From Ensifer sp. LC163 (GTDB lineage: Bacteria > Pseudomonadota > Alphaproteobacteria > Rhizobiales > Rhizobiaceae): a DNA stretch of 64,000 bases. The stretch is taken from contig NZ_MBSS01000010.1 in the NCBI RefSeq assembly GCF_001695855.1, forward strand, positions 62,001 through 126,000, written 5' to 3'. This document shows, in pieces, positions 25,681 through 34,546 of the stretch (the stretch's first letter is position 1; each line of letters starts with the position of its first letter). The notes under the pieces were generated by a model. That model worked only from the letters and a program-made list of their open reading frames with translations, was not told the DNA's origin and did not search any database. The position numbers were made by a program, and so were the translations under genes.

Positions 25681-28046
25681 GAGCTTGTACTCCTCATTTG
25701 CTGGAACAGCGGCAACCAGACGGACGGATCGTCTCCCACGTCTGCACGGATGCGATCCGCCAGTTCGACATTGGCCGTGCGCCCGGACAACACGGCGAGT
25801 TCATCGTCGAAGCCTGCGAGATTGAGTTCGGCGACAACACTGTTGTGGCCCTGCTTGACGATAAACCGTCTGGCATCGTTGGAGAGCGCGCGCGATATCA
25901 GTTCGAACTCGCGTTCCGTCAGCTTGAAACCATCGACATAATCGGCATGACTTCCACGCGCATTCGGCATGAACAGCTGTGTCGGGCATTGCTCGATGAT
26001 CGTATGTGCAATCGGTGAACCGATAGCGTCGCGTGGGCTTTGCGTGGCAAACACCATCAATCCGTTCTGCTTGCGTATCGTCTTCAGTTTGTTTTGAGCA
26101 AGGTCGCGGAAGGCCTCGTCGGCAAGCGCTTTCCAGAATTCGTCGATGACGATGATGATCCGCCGGCCGTCGATCAACTGCTCGACCCGATAAAACAGAT
26201 AGGCCATCAGTGGCGTGCGGATTTCCTCATTGTCGAGGAAATGAGTCATGTCATAGCCGATGAACTTCGCGCCGATTCCTATGTCGTCGGCCTCATTGTC
26301 GAACACCCAGCCAAGCGGCCCCCCTTTTTCCCAGCGACGCAGGCGCGCCGCTATGCCCTCGGGATCGGTGTTGTCGAGGAAAGCGCGCAACGCCCCAATG
26401 GTTCGCTCATCCCGCGAAAGGTCGGCAATTCCGTCGATGGCGCCGGCAATATCGCGAACTTCGGTGACGGAGAGCTCACGCTGTTTCGAGCCGACGAGCT
26501 TCGCGATCCATTGGGACAGAAAGACCTTGTTTTGCGGCGTGGGTTCAAGGCCTTTAAGTGGTGCGCATCCGGTCGGAGTACCATTTCGCAGAGGCAGATA
26601 AATCCCGCCTGCGGCGCGCACGAACAGATCGGCGCCGCGGTCCTTATCGAAGAAGACAATATGCGGATCGTGCTTCTGCAACTGCGAGAGCATGAAGTTG
26701 ACGACGACGGTTTTGCCCGATCCTGTCGGTCCGCAGACGAAAGTATTGCCGAGATCGCCATGGTGGAAGTTGAAATAGAACGGCGATCCGGACGCCGTTT
26801 TCAGGAGAGCGACGGCGGGGCCCCATTCGTTGCCGTGCTTCTGACCGCGGGGATAGGAATGGAACGGAGAAAGGGCGGCGAAATTTTTGGACGTGATTGC
26901 GCCAGAGCGGGCTCGATAGCGAAAATTGCCCGGAAGCTGCGCCCACCAGGCCGCTTCGAGCCCGAGATCCTCACGGGCAACGACTGCACCCCCATTGGTG
27001 AGGTGCGCGCGCGACTTTGCGAGATTGTCATTGAGTTCTGTCACAGATGGCGCAAAGACTGCGAGCGTCAGATGATGTTCGCCTAGGGCGAACCGGTTTG
27101 ATTCCAGATCGTCGAGGGCGTCTGCAAGCTCGTGCAGTTGTGAATTTGCCCTGTCGCCGGCGCTGACCATCTGGTTCTGCTTGCGCCCCATGATCACCTT
27201 GGCGTCGGCTTTGCTGACAAAGACGAATGACTGAGAGAGAATGAGCTCGAACGGTGCCGTCAGCAGGCCATCAAGCATGCCAGTGCGGGTACGCGCCGGG
27301 TACTCCTTAAACCCGAACATGCCGGCGAAACGGCTCGCCGCTTCGTGTCGTATCTCGGCGGTTTCCCGGCCAATGATGACCCGGTCGGAGTAGATCGCTG
27401 AAGAAATGCGCCCTTCCGTAAGCGGGATCGGCTCTCGCCTGCCGCCGACAAGTTGATGGAGCACCTCACTCGGCTCGGAAAAGACAATGCCGTCGCGCTC
27501 ATAGATGGACAAAATCCGCGGCGCGAACCGCGCCAAGCCGGCTGAGACGTTGGTTGTCACGTCGACCAGATGTTTGAGGGCCTGGCGATCAAGTTCGAAG
27601 CCAGTGGCCCGTGCCCTCTTTAGCCTCGTCAGCAGCGATGTGATCCTGCGGGCAGGACGGCGGGCCGGATGCCACACCAGCGTCAGATAGAGATCGTTGC
27701 GGAAGAGATCCTCGTCAACCATCCTGGCGCGGTATCTTCGATTGAGACTGTCGGAGAAGGCATTGGCATAAACGCCCTGCGGGTAGTCATTGTCGCGCCG
27801 GCGGATGACATGTGCCCATAGCGCCAGCCGCTCGTCGGCGATGTTGCGATAGAGCGTGTTGAGATCGCGGTGAAATGCATTGATATCGAGGGGATCGGCA
27901 GTTTCAAAAGCGATGCCTTCAAGGGCGATGACCGTCATCAAAGCGCGAGAATCGAGGCCAATGACGGTCTCGTCGATGTGACGGACGTAGGGAATGAAGG
28001 TTTCCGGTTCCAGCTCGCGGGCTTTGAACTTAGCAAGACTAGGCAA
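25677..28046 (-). CDS. virB4: T4SS ATPase VirB4
   Basis: 789 residues. The N-terminal CagE/TrbE domain is followed by an ATPase core with Walker A GPTGSGKT near residue 435, FFDKDRGADLFVRAAGG, Walker B IIIVIDEFWKAL and the LMVFATQSPRDAI motif. It energises pilin extraction and substrate transfer. virB3 stops 3 bases upstream of its start, so the genes are probably co-translated. Confidence 0.96.
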   Translation of the reverse strand: MPSLAKFKARELEPETFIPYVRHIDETVIGLDSRALMTVIALEGIAFETADPLDINAFHRDLNTLYRNIADERLALWAHVIRRRDNDYPQGVYANAFSDSLNRRYRARMVDEDLFRNDLYLTLVWHPARRPARRITSLLTRLKRARATGFELDRQALKHLVDVTTNVSAGLARFAPRILSIYERDGIVFSEPSEVLHQLVGGRREPIPLTEGRISSAIYSDRVIIGRETAEIRHEAASRFAGMFGFKEYPARTRTGMLDGLLTAPFELILSQSFVFVSKADAKVIMGRKQNQMVSAGDRANSQLHELADALDDLESNRFALGEHHLTLAVFAPSVTELNDNLAKSRAHLTNGGAVVAREDLGLEAAWWAQLPGNFRYRARSGAITSKNFAALSPFHSYPRGQKHGNEWGPAVALLKTASGSPFYFNFHHGDLGNTFVCGPTGSGKTVVVNFMLSQLQKHDPHIVFFDKDRGADLFVRAAGGIYLPLRNGTPTGCAPLKGLEPTPQNKVFLSQWIAKLVGSKQRELSVTEVRDIAGAIDGIADLSRDERTIGALRAFLDNTDPEGIAARLRRWEKGGPLGWVFDNEADDIGIGAKFIGYDMTHFLDNEEIRTPLMAYLFYRVEQLIDGRRIIIVIDEFWKALADEAFRDLAQNKLKTIRKQNGLMVFATQSPRDAIGSPIAHTIIEQCPTQLFMPNARGSHADYVDGFKLTEREFELISRALSNDARRFIVKQGHNSVVAELNLAGFDDELAVLSGRTANVELADRIRADVGDDPSVWLPLFQQMRSTSS

Positions 28047-28049
28047 GGT

Positions 28050-28385
28050 CTAGATCCTTCCAGCCATAACATGATGGAGGCGCAAGGGAGTGACAGTTGA
28101 GCCTCCCCATAGAACCGCGTTTCGCGCCCTGCCTCGCGTTTCGACGCAGGCAACGAGGACGCGAAACATATTATGGTCGTGCTTGACGAGCGCTTTGAAA
28201 GCGAGATGGACAGCCACGCCAACAAGGGCATAGACAATCGAGCCGGCGGCGATGAACAGGGTCGTCGTCAGCATCACGTTGATCGCCATCGCCTCCATCG
28301 TCACCCCGGCAACCATGATGGGACGCGTGCAAGCAAGAAATAGCGTGTCTTCCTCAACAGCAGCAGCGCGCGACATGAGCATCAT
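28050..28385 (-). CDS. virB3: T4SS inner-membrane protein VirB3
   Basis: 111 residues: LFLACTRPIMVAGVTMEAM is the conserved N-terminal VirB3 signature, followed by two membrane helices (MAINVMLTTTLFIAAGSIVYALVGVAVHL). The C-terminal tail is basic. It works with VirB4 and VirB6 in pilus assembly. It overlaps virB2 by 4 bases. Confidence 0.92.
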   Translation of the reverse strand: MMLMSRAAAVEEDTLFLACTRPIMVAGVTMEAMAINVMLTTTLFIAAGSIVYALVGVAVHLAFKALVKHDHNMFRVLVACVETRGRARNAVLWGGSTVTPLRLHHVMAGRI

Positions 28386-28678
28386 CCGACAATCGTGTTG
28401 ACGAGCTCGGTGGCGCCGAAGATGCCGCCGATACCGATGATCCAGAATCCTGCCTTGCGCAGATCCATGTAACCGAACATCCAGGAGATGCAGATGACAA
28501 TGATGGCGATGACCGCGAGCAGGCGGGCGATGTTGCCGGTCAGCATATCGACAATGTTCTGAAGCACGTTTTCAATTCCAGCGGCCTGGGCGAAGGCTGG
28601 TTCCATCATCGCCAAGGTCGTCGCTGCAGTGATTATCGTCGACGCCGCAACAGGTTTTAGATGTGATCGTAAGGTCAT
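28382..28678 (-). CDS. virB2: T4SS major pilin VirB2
   Basis: 98 residues. A long signal peptide ends at AFAQA, followed by the mature propilin with two hydrophobic helices (LLAVIAIIVICISWMFGYM and GFWIIGIGGIFGATELVNTIVG) separated by the short DLRKA loop, the standard VirB2/TrbC pattern. It polymerises into the conjugative pilus. Confidence 0.93.
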   Translation of the reverse strand: MTLRSHLKPVAASTIITAATTLAMMEPAFAQAAGIENVLQNIVDMLTGNIARLLAVIAIIVICISWMFGYMDLRKAGFWIIGIGGIFGATELVNTIVG

Positions 28679-28690
28679 TCGAAACTCCCT

Positions 28691-29380
28691 TTATTGTTTG
28701 GAAAAAACCAGAACCGAAGAGCCCGCTTTCGAAGCGAATACATCCCAGTCATTTTGACTGCCGAGGGACAACGGCTGAACCTCGTGTACCTTTGTGACTT
28801 CATCGAGCGGCGCGTCTTCATGCGGCATTGGGTCAATGTCGCTGCCGCCCATCGCTCGGTGTGGCGACAGCGCCTGCCGCGTGACATCTTCCAGCGCCAG
28901 CGTTGCCAGGCGTGGCTTCAAACGCTCCTTCTCTTTTTGAACACGGCGGTCGTATCCGACGATCTCACCGATCTTTGCATCGCCTCGACCGAAGTAGGCG
29001 CGCAGCGTGACGGCATCGAGTTCGGTGCCTTGGAACCCCGCGCGGTCCGCAGCGATCCTGTATTGCGTCAGAAGTTGCGCGGTGGCCTTGAGGTTCTTGC
29101 ACGGGTCAAAGCCATCGGCGATGCTCATTCCCATGCTCGCAAGGTCAGACGGGCTTATGCCCCCGAGCCCGAGATCTACGCTCTTCCCCTCGGCAATGAG
29201 CCTGGCCGCAATATCGGCGGCTTCGCCGATATTGCGCGGGGGAGCGCCGAGCGGATAGTCACTGTTGATACGGATCGCCAACGGAGCAAGTCCGCTTTCA
29301 ATGCTGACGACAGCCGCCAGGGTCTCGCTTGAGATCGTCGGTGCGCAGGTCTCAGCCAATACGACGAATAGGACGGGCAT
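28691..29380 (-). CDS. virB1: Lytic transglycosylase VirB1
   Basis: 229 residues from ATG 29380, 5 bases after the upstream stop; a start 13 codons earlier is possible. VVSIESGLAPLAI contains the catalytic Glu of the SLT domain, followed by GLGGISPSDLASMGMSIADGFDPCKNLKATAQLL, which is the VirB1 form of the GLMQ-N motif. No strong signal peptide is seen. It opens the peptidoglycan for channel assembly. The C-terminal 80 residues are charged and non-catalytic. Confidence 0.9.
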   Translation of the reverse strand: MPVLFVVLAETCAPTISSETLAAVVSIESGLAPLAIRINSDYPLGAPPRNIGEAADIAARLIAEGKSVDLGLGGISPSDLASMGMSIADGFDPCKNLKATAQLLTQYRIAADRAGFQGTELDAVTLRAYFGRGDAKIGEIVGYDRRVQKEKERLKPRLATLALEDVTRQALSPHRAMGGSDIDPMPHEDAPLDEVTKVHEVQPLSLGSQNDWDVFASKAGSSVLVFSKQ

Positions 29381-29384
29381 CGGA

Positions 29385-29906
29385 TCAAAACCAGACACGT
29401 TGCGGTGCCACCCCATCAATCGTTAGGTCGACGAAGCGGGGACGTTGGCGCACATGGGGCGGTTTCAGCCGGTATGCTACGCAGACGCGTAGTCCTTGTG
29501 TCCGTTCCCATTGACCCGCCTGCCGCCCGTCCTGCCACCGCCTGGTGCAACTGTCGTTGCCTGTTGGGACCGGCTGCAACGAAACGCAGGTCGCCTCGCG
29601 GCCGCGGTCTCCGTTGCGCTGGCGCAGCCGATACCCAGCTTCGCAGTAGTAGGGCTCATAACCCGGACGTGACGTTCGAAAACCGATACCGCTACAGACG
29701 GGAAAGGACCGCCCCTTCGCCAAATGTTTCCAAAGCTTGTGGATTGACGGCCGGCATTCCACGAACTCGGTTGGGCCACCAGGGTTCGACAGGCAAAGAA
29801 GGACTTCACATGCCCAATTATCCGCATAGGATTTAGTCTCGCAAACGGCATATATTGCAATCGACAAAGAGCCGGAAATGACGATCTTAGAGGTACTGAA
29901 AACCAT
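29385..29906 (-). CDS. TrbM-like secreted protein, first gene of the virB operon
   Basis: 173 residues. A signal peptide (MVFSTSKIVISGSLSIAIYAVCETKSYA) is followed by DNWACEVLLCLSNPGGPTEFVECRP, the cysteine motif of TrbM-type conjugation proteins. PTGNDSCTRRW and many further Cys/Arg residues follow in a basic tail. It precedes virB1 by a few bases and faces the rctA-like gene, so it is probably the first gene read from the virB promoter. Its precise role in mating is unknown. Confidence 0.75.
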   Translation of the reverse strand: MVFSTSKIVISGSLSIAIYAVCETKSYADNWACEVLLCLSNPGGPTEFVECRPSIHKLWKHLAKGRSFPVCSGIGFRTSRPGYEPYYCEAGYRLRQRNGDRGREATCVSLQPVPTGNDSCTRRWQDGRQAGQWERTQGLRVCVAYRLKPPHVRQRPRFVDLTIDGVAPQRVWF

Positions 29907-29951
29907 GCGAAAACCTCGCGAAGCAAGTAGAGAGACCTTTGGGGGAGCGAT
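29907..29951. promoter_or_regulatory. Short divergent control region, virB operon / rctA-like gene
   Basis: Only 45 bases separate the two start codons, so promoters must overlap the coding ends or each other. GGGGGAG at 29941-29947 is the ribosome site for the rctA-like gene. No clear palindrome is visible. In known systems RctA represses virB from this place. Confidence 0.45.
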
Positions 29952-30347
29952 TTGTCGGAACGCCTGCGTGTCACAGAAATGATAGTTAAAACCACGCCAA
30001 CATCATTTGACGCCCGCTGGCAAAGCATCACGTTCTCGTCGCTCGCAATGAGCGAGATCATGGACAATCCAGTAGAGGGGGAGACCCCGCAGGCCCGCCT
30101 CAAGCAGCTGGGAATGCTGAGCCTGCTTTATAACTTGCACCTGGCCAACATCCCGCTGACGCTAACAAACATCACGGAAAGAACTGGATTGACGAGGGGC
30201 GGAGCGGCAGAGCCGATCGATCAGCTGGTTGCCCGCGGCCTTTTGAGGGAAGGTTGGGCGAAGAACGCGCTCGGACGGGGCAAGGCCCGCGAATTCGAGA
30301 TATCGGATACGCTTTTTGCAAGACTGAAGCAGGCCACCTCGCCTTGA
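29952..30347 (+). CDS. rctA: Winged-helix repressor of conjugation, RctA-like
   Basis: 131 residues from a TTG at 29952, supported by GGGGAG 5 bases upstream. The core LGMLSLLYNLHLANIPLTLTNITERTGLTRGGAAEPIDQLVARGLL is a MarR-like winged helix with recognition helix LTRGGAAEPIDQL, ending with a wing (GRGKAREFEISD). It is divergent from a complete virB1-11 operon on a TraA/C/D/G plasmid, which is the setting of rctA in R. etli p42d and S. meliloti pSymA. RctA is known to silence conjugation; here that role is inferred. Confidence 0.75.
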   Translation: MSERLRVTEMIVKTTPTSFDARWQSITFSSLAMSEIMDNPVEGETPQARLKQLGMLSLLYNLHLANIPLTLTNITERTGLTRGGAAEPIDQLVARGLLREGWAKNALGRGKAREFEISDTLFARLKQATSP

Positions 30348-30460
30348 GCGGCAATGGACTTTTTTTGATCACAGTCGATCACTCCATTCGATGGCAGTGG
30401 AAGCGCGCTAGCAGGAGCTGCCTTCACTGGCGTGAGAAACTCCATGTTTCGCGCATGTGG

Positions 30461-30838
30461 TTAAACTGGAACTGAAGTCCGCCCATGTTCAGGAACGTGC
30501 GGCGACTGCAGGCGTTTGAACTTGGCGGCATGCCACAGCAGCAAGGTTGGAAGCGTCGGGTGGATGGAACTAAGCTCCACGGCCAGAACGTCTTCGATCG
30601 CGATACGCGTGAGGAGGTCGCTTGCCTCCACAAGCAGAAACAATCGTTTACCGCGCGTCCACATTGTGATCTTCCCGCCAGTGACAAATTTGATGAGATC
30701 GCCATCGTCCGTTTGGAGCAATTGGCCAAGCGCCGGACGTTCTGCCAGGCGTCTGACGACATATGCGGCCCCAGGAACCTCAATGCACAGCTCGCTGGCG
30801 GTCGTGGGCAAGGCAAATCTAGCGGTAGAAGTCAGCAT
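30461..30838 (-). CDS. DUF2218-like small protein downstream of the oxoamine synthase
   Basis: 125 residues from ATG 30838 (MLTSTARFALPTTASEL), overlapping the end of the oxoamine synthase gene by 20 bases, so translation is coupled. The pattern FVTGGKITMWTRGKRLFLLVEASDLLTRIAIEDVL followed by LLLWH resembles the DUF2218 family of about 100-residue proteins, but I rate this likeness as moderate. No catalytic motif is visible. Its constant link to the synthase suggests a shared pathway. Confidence 0.55.
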   Translation of the reverse strand: MLTSTARFALPTTASELCIEVPGAAYVVRRLAERPALGQLLQTDDGDLIKFVTGGKITMWTRGKRLFLLVEASDLLTRIAIEDVLAVELSSIHPTLPTLLLWHAAKFKRLQSPHVPEHGRTSVPV

Positions 30839-32102
30839 TTGATCCCACCTCCGCTTGCTCAAATTCTTCGAGGACGGCGACGATCGCTTCGCCGATTGCC
30901 TTGATATCGCCCTCGCTATGTCCCGCTGTTGGACATATGCGCAATCCGGCCCGTCCCTTTTGAACAGTCGGGAAGAAAATTGCCGATGTGTAGAAACCTC
31001 TATTCAGCAAAGTTCGCGCCGCCGCGATTGCCCTTAATTCGTCTCCGATCTCGACTGTTCGTATCGGCAGTGACGAGCCTCTCTGCTGCGTTGGGACGAG
31101 GCTGTCAAAAAGAGCAATTCGTGACTGAAGCTCAAGCTGCAGATTTTGAAGTTCCGGCGTGCGATGCAAAGCTTGGGATGCGAGTGCAGCGCCAATCGCC
31201 GCTACATTCAGAGATGCAGAAAATGCATGGGCAACCGCAAACCTGCGAAAGAGCTGTTCCTGGTGATCGTTGCCGAACATCAGCAATCCGCCTGAGGCGC
31301 CAAAACCCTTGCCTAGGGATGCTGCAATAATCGTGCGGTCACCGAGCGAACCGCCAATCTGCGACCGGGCATAACCTTCGCCGTTGCCTCCGAAGATGGA
31401 GATGCCGTGGGCGTCGTCGACATAGAGAAACAAGCCGTAGCGATCCTGCAGGTGGCGCAGTTGTTCGAGCTTGACACAACCTCCCATGGAATAGACGCCG
31501 TCGCAAATATAGGCGACCGCAGGGTATTTCTTACAATACGCCTCGAGCGCCTCGATATCATTGTGCTCAATCGTTTCGACCTTAGTTTCACCAGCGAGTG
31601 TTCCCTTGTGATAGGCAAGCGTTGCATGGGCGAGGCGATCAAAAACCATCACGGGCTTGGCGCCACCTGTCAGGTGACCGGAAGCGATCAACGGAAGTGC
31701 ACTCATGTTTGCGGCCAGCACCGTGCTGAAGGCAATCACGCGCGCATCGAACAACTCAGACAAGGCCATCTCGAGTTCGCCGATGATCGCGAAATTGAGG
31801 CGCGTTCGCGCGCATGACCAATGCAAGGCACCGTAATTGTTCAACGCTTCGATTGCGCCATCGATAATCTTCGGATGATTATCGAGCCCCAGATAGGAGC
31901 AGCGCACGAAATCAACGACACGGCGCTCGCCTTCATGCGGCAGAACGACAGCCCGACCGGCTGAGGGCCGCGCATAGAGCGCCATGAGCCCATGGAAATG
32001 CGCAGCATCGAAGTGGCTTCGCGAATGGCGAATGAGGCTATCAGTATTCCGGTGAAGGCTCCTGCTTGCGCCGTTCGGACCGGTCTTGGTGTTTATCGAC
32101 AT
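30819..32102 (-). CDS. PLP-dependent alpha-oxoamine synthase
   Basis: 427 residues from ATG 32102 with GGAGG 6 bases upstream. The fold-type I signature is clear: CSYLGLDNHPKIIDGAIEAL, YVDDAHGISIFG (Asp and His contacting PLP) and the Schiff-base lysine in ASLGKGFGASGG. This is the family of 8-amino-7-oxononanoate synthase, serine palmitoyltransferase, ALA synthase and CqsA/LqsA signal synthases, which condense an acyl-CoA or acyl-ACP with an amino acid. There are no biotin or haem neighbours. An orphan regulator lies immediately upstream. The product is not predictable from sequence. Confidence 0.85.
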   Translation of the reverse strand: MSINTKTGPNGASRSLHRNTDSLIRHSRSHFDAAHFHGLMALYARPSAGRAVVLPHEGERRVVDFVRCSYLGLDNHPKIIDGAIEALNNYGALHWSCARTRLNFAIIGELEMALSELFDARVIAFSTVLAANMSALPLIASGHLTGGAKPVMVFDRLAHATLAYHKGTLAGETKVETIEHNDIEALEAYCKKYPAVAYICDGVYSMGGCVKLEQLRHLQDRYGLFLYVDDAHGISIFGGNGEGYARSQIGGSLGDRTIIAASLGKGFGASGGLLMFGNDHQEQLFRRFAVAHAFSASLNVAAIGAALASQALHRTPELQNLQLELQSRIALFDSLVPTQQRGSSLPIRTVEIGDELRAIAAARTLLNRGFYTSAIFFPTVQKGRAGLRICPTAGHSEGDIKAIGEAIVAVLEEFEQAEVGSNADFYR

Positions 32103-32257
32103 TTCGTGCCTCCAGAACATGAATTGACTGGAGACTGGCTGTTGCGACGAGCCAACTCAACGAAGCATTGTACAAATATTTTTGAATATTATGTAACGTA
32201 TAAAGTCAGACATTTAAACAATAGTCCACGATATGCTGTATTATAAGATACTGAATT

Positions 32258-32276
32258 CATAATATACAGTATTATG
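32258..32276. promoter_or_regulatory. AT-rich palindrome between the regulator and oxoamine synthase genes
   Basis: CATAATA (32258-32264) and TATTATG (32270-32276) are perfect inverted arms around TACAG, overlapping the stop of the upstream response regulator. A related TGCTGTATTATAA lies at 32234-32246. The stretch 32160-32280 is strongly AT-rich in a GC-rich window and lies 155 bases upstream of the synthase start, fitting a promoter with an operator. Confidence 0.5.
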
Positions 32277-33009
32277 AAATGAAACCTTCACCCATAGAGC
32301 GATTGAGCTCCACGGCGTAGCCAGACGCTCTGACTGTCCGGATGAGATTACCGCCGGTCAGGCGTCGTAGCGAACGGCGCAGGTGGCCGATGTGCACATC
32401 TACGGTGCGCGACTGAACATAGAGGTTTGGCGGCCAGGCGATCTCGATCAATTGTTGGCGGGAGAAGACGTTGCCAGGAGCCTCGAGAAGCCGGCTCAGC
32501 AACTTGAACTCAATTGGTCCAAGCTGGAGCTCGCGCCCTTCATATTTCACCAGCCGCCGCCCCACGTGAATTGTCAGCCCTCCAAACGCCAATGTGCCTG
32601 TCAACGTTTCCGTCAACGGCGTTTCTATCGCCGCCGCCCGTGCGGTAAACTTTGAAAGAGAATGAAGATAATTCAACAGCCTAATCGGCAACACGGGCCG
32701 CACGAAGTTTTCATCCACGCCTGCCTTCAATAGATCCAGATAATGCCGCTCGTCGCCGGCTGCAACGAGGGCTATCGTTGGGATTGCGGCGGTAATCTCG
32801 TTGGACCTGATCGTCGCGCATGCCCTTAACGTCGATGCCGCGTCTGTGCCTGTATCCAGGATAATCGCCTCGGGCTTCATCGCCGCCGCTTTCTCGACGA
32901 CCTCTTCTTCGCTGGCCAGCGTTGTTTGGAAGCCATCGACGTTCAGGATGTGCGTGAGCAGGAGGTAGATGTCCACGTTGCGCGGGCAGATAAGGATCAA
33001 AGGCTTCAT
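32272..33009 (-). CDS. Orphan OmpR-type response regulator with atypical receiver (RR1)
   Basis: 245 residues. The receiver domain (about 1-120) keeps the candidate phospho-acceptor in IILDTG, but it lacks the N-terminal acidic pair (LILICPRN in place of ILVVEDD-type) and has R for the conserved K (FVRPVLP). The C-terminal winged helix has ELQLGPIEFKLLSRLLEAPGNVFSRQQLIEIAW and RTVDVHIGHLRRSL. No kinase gene is near. It probably controls the oxoamine synthase gene downstream and may work without phosphorylation. A paralogue lies at 36063. Confidence 0.85.
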   Translation of the reverse strand: MKPLILICPRNVDIYLLLTHILNVDGFQTTLASEEEVVEKAAAMKPEAIILDTGTDAASTLRACATIRSNEITAAIPTIALVAAGDERHYLDLLKAGVDENFVRPVLPIRLLNYLHSLSKFTARAAAIETPLTETLTGTLAFGGLTIHVGRRLVKYEGRELQLGPIEFKLLSRLLEAPGNVFSRQQLIEIAWPPNLYVQSRTVDVHIGHLRRSLRRLTGGNLIRTVRASGYAVELNRSMGEGFIS

Positions 33010-33727
33010 CGCGAAGCCTCCGCGACTGTTGCTCGCTGACGTTTCATTCGTTGCCTCACATTTTTGATGTCACAAACGTAATTCTTAGCAGGTCGGCCAA
33101 TTCATTTTACCCCCAAAATTCTACGATATTCACGGTATTTTGTTGGCGAAACGTCATGAACTGCAGTGTTCTTTCTTTATGATGATGCACCAAAATTCAA
33201 AGCCGTTGCCAGCCTTCGCATCATCGTTTGCTCTGGTGCTCTGTCTGGCTATGACCGAAACGCTTCATGTCAGGCCTAGGCGGCCTGGCTCGGCTACTGC
33301 GATAAACAGGGATCTATTTTTCTGTTGGCTTTATGAAGGGCCGACCAAAATCGAGCGCAGCGCTTGTGATCGCCACCTCGATCGATGAACTCGGATCTCC
33401 GAGCCGATGCCGTGTGCGGCGAAATCCTTCAACCGCAGCAAATGCCGGATTCTGAGCGGCTGACCTGCCGGCTTTTGTGATGTTTTCCTTGAAGGTCTTG
33501 CGCAAAGTTCGCGTGCCGGGATGCGTCTAAAAGTTGTTGCCAAGGCCCGCCCTTGACCGCTATCTTTAGGGCTGTCGATCGCCGACGAGGACAAGCATTC
33601 GCGGTCGAATAAAGATTGCCAGGGACGACACGATAAGAACCGCCAAGCGGCTTCTGTGGCTCACGGATACGGAGTTCCAACGTCCGGCAACATCAACATC
33701 ACCTGCCGGACAGCAGGGAGATTGAGC
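33010..33727. other. Interval without a convincing gene
   Basis: About 700 bases upstream of the RR1 gene. Frames on both strands (82 and 63 residues at most) lack ribosome sites and family likeness. Probably the RR1 promoter plus decayed DNA. Confidence 0.4.
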
Positions 33728-33961
33728 TTGTCCAAAATTCTCGTTAGATCGTCCGGCATCAGTGATACGGCCGGAAAGGATGGCATCTGGAAAAACTTCA
33801 GAGCCGAGGAGGCGGTCACCGCCGCAATTGATCTTTATGGTCCGCAGGCCGCGACAGCCGCCGCTTATTGCGCACTGGATGCGTGGACTGAGGCGCGTAG
33901 CGATGACTACAAATTCTGGTTTGAGGTATTTTCGACGCTGAGAGATCGTAAGGCGACTTAG
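33728..33961 (+). CDS. Small rhizobial hypothetical protein (full copy)
   Basis: 77 residues from a TTG at 33728 with GGGAG 7 bases upstream (MSKILVRSSGISDTAGKDG...). The C-terminal half, EEAVTAAIDLYGPQAATAAAYCALDAWTEARSDD, then YKFWFEVFSTLRD, is a compact helical domain. Bases 33808-33901 are repeated nearly identically at 35935, where the copy loses its last 20 residues. Function unknown. Confidence 0.6.
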   Translation: MSKILVRSSGISDTAGKDGIWKNFRAEEAVTAAIDLYGPQAATAAAYCALDAWTEARSDDYKFWFEVFSTLRDRKAT

Positions 33962-34134
33962 TGTGAGCGGAGAATGACACATTTGGTGGAAAATGAAGGG
34001 AGCTGGCTCGTCCAAAGTCGCTTCCGTCGTCATCCACAACGAAGATGGTGAACATCCCTCCTCGTCAAATTTACTCTCAGTTGGAACGCAGGTGGGTCGC
34101 AGGTAGTCCGTCTCCCGTTCCGGCAAGCGCTCGA

Positions 34135-34356
34135 CTATCCGCCCCGGCTCCACGGATGGCTTGGATCAATCGGCCTGCCAGCGATGTCGCAACCAATAAC
34201 GTGACCTCGGCGTTCCTCACGCTGGATTAGTCGGTCGCGGTGAGGTTTGCAGACGCTCTCAAGGTTGTCGGGGTTGCTGAAAAGCTCCAGCATACCCTTG
34301 CATGAACGCGATGGTTCACCACCGCCTCTTCGAGAACCTCTTCGGTTTGAATCCAT
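34135..34356 (-). pseudogene. HNH endonuclease relic
   Basis: ELFSNPDNLESVCKPHRDRLIQREERRGHVIGCDIAGRPIDPSHPW is the C-terminal part of a phage-type HNH nuclease (N, C..H and the GCDxxGxPIDPxHxW tail). The upstream VVNHRVH half of the zinc/His site appears in another frame, so the gene is frameshifted and truncated. The surrounding bases 33962-34546 hold no other recognisable gene. Confidence 0.6.
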
Positions 34357-34546
34357 CTCTCACAAAGCGGATGTAGCGTTAGCTAATATTGGCAAAGTTC
34401 TCCCAGTGCGCGCTTTCGACCGAGCGATGCCTGGTAGAGCGGGCCGCCATGCGATCAACCTTGCCGGACATCAGCTCCCTACATTGAAAACCCCGAGCTG
34501 CGCTCCATGTACCTATTTGAAAGCCACACGTTGGAGGAGAGCTGGC

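Noticed and set aside
26040-27086. 348-codon frame on the plus strand
   Set aside because: Antisense to virB4, whose motifs are unambiguous.
33566-34153. 195-codon minus-strand frame
   Set aside because: It crosses the repeated small-gene segment in antisense and has mixed, unpatterned composition.
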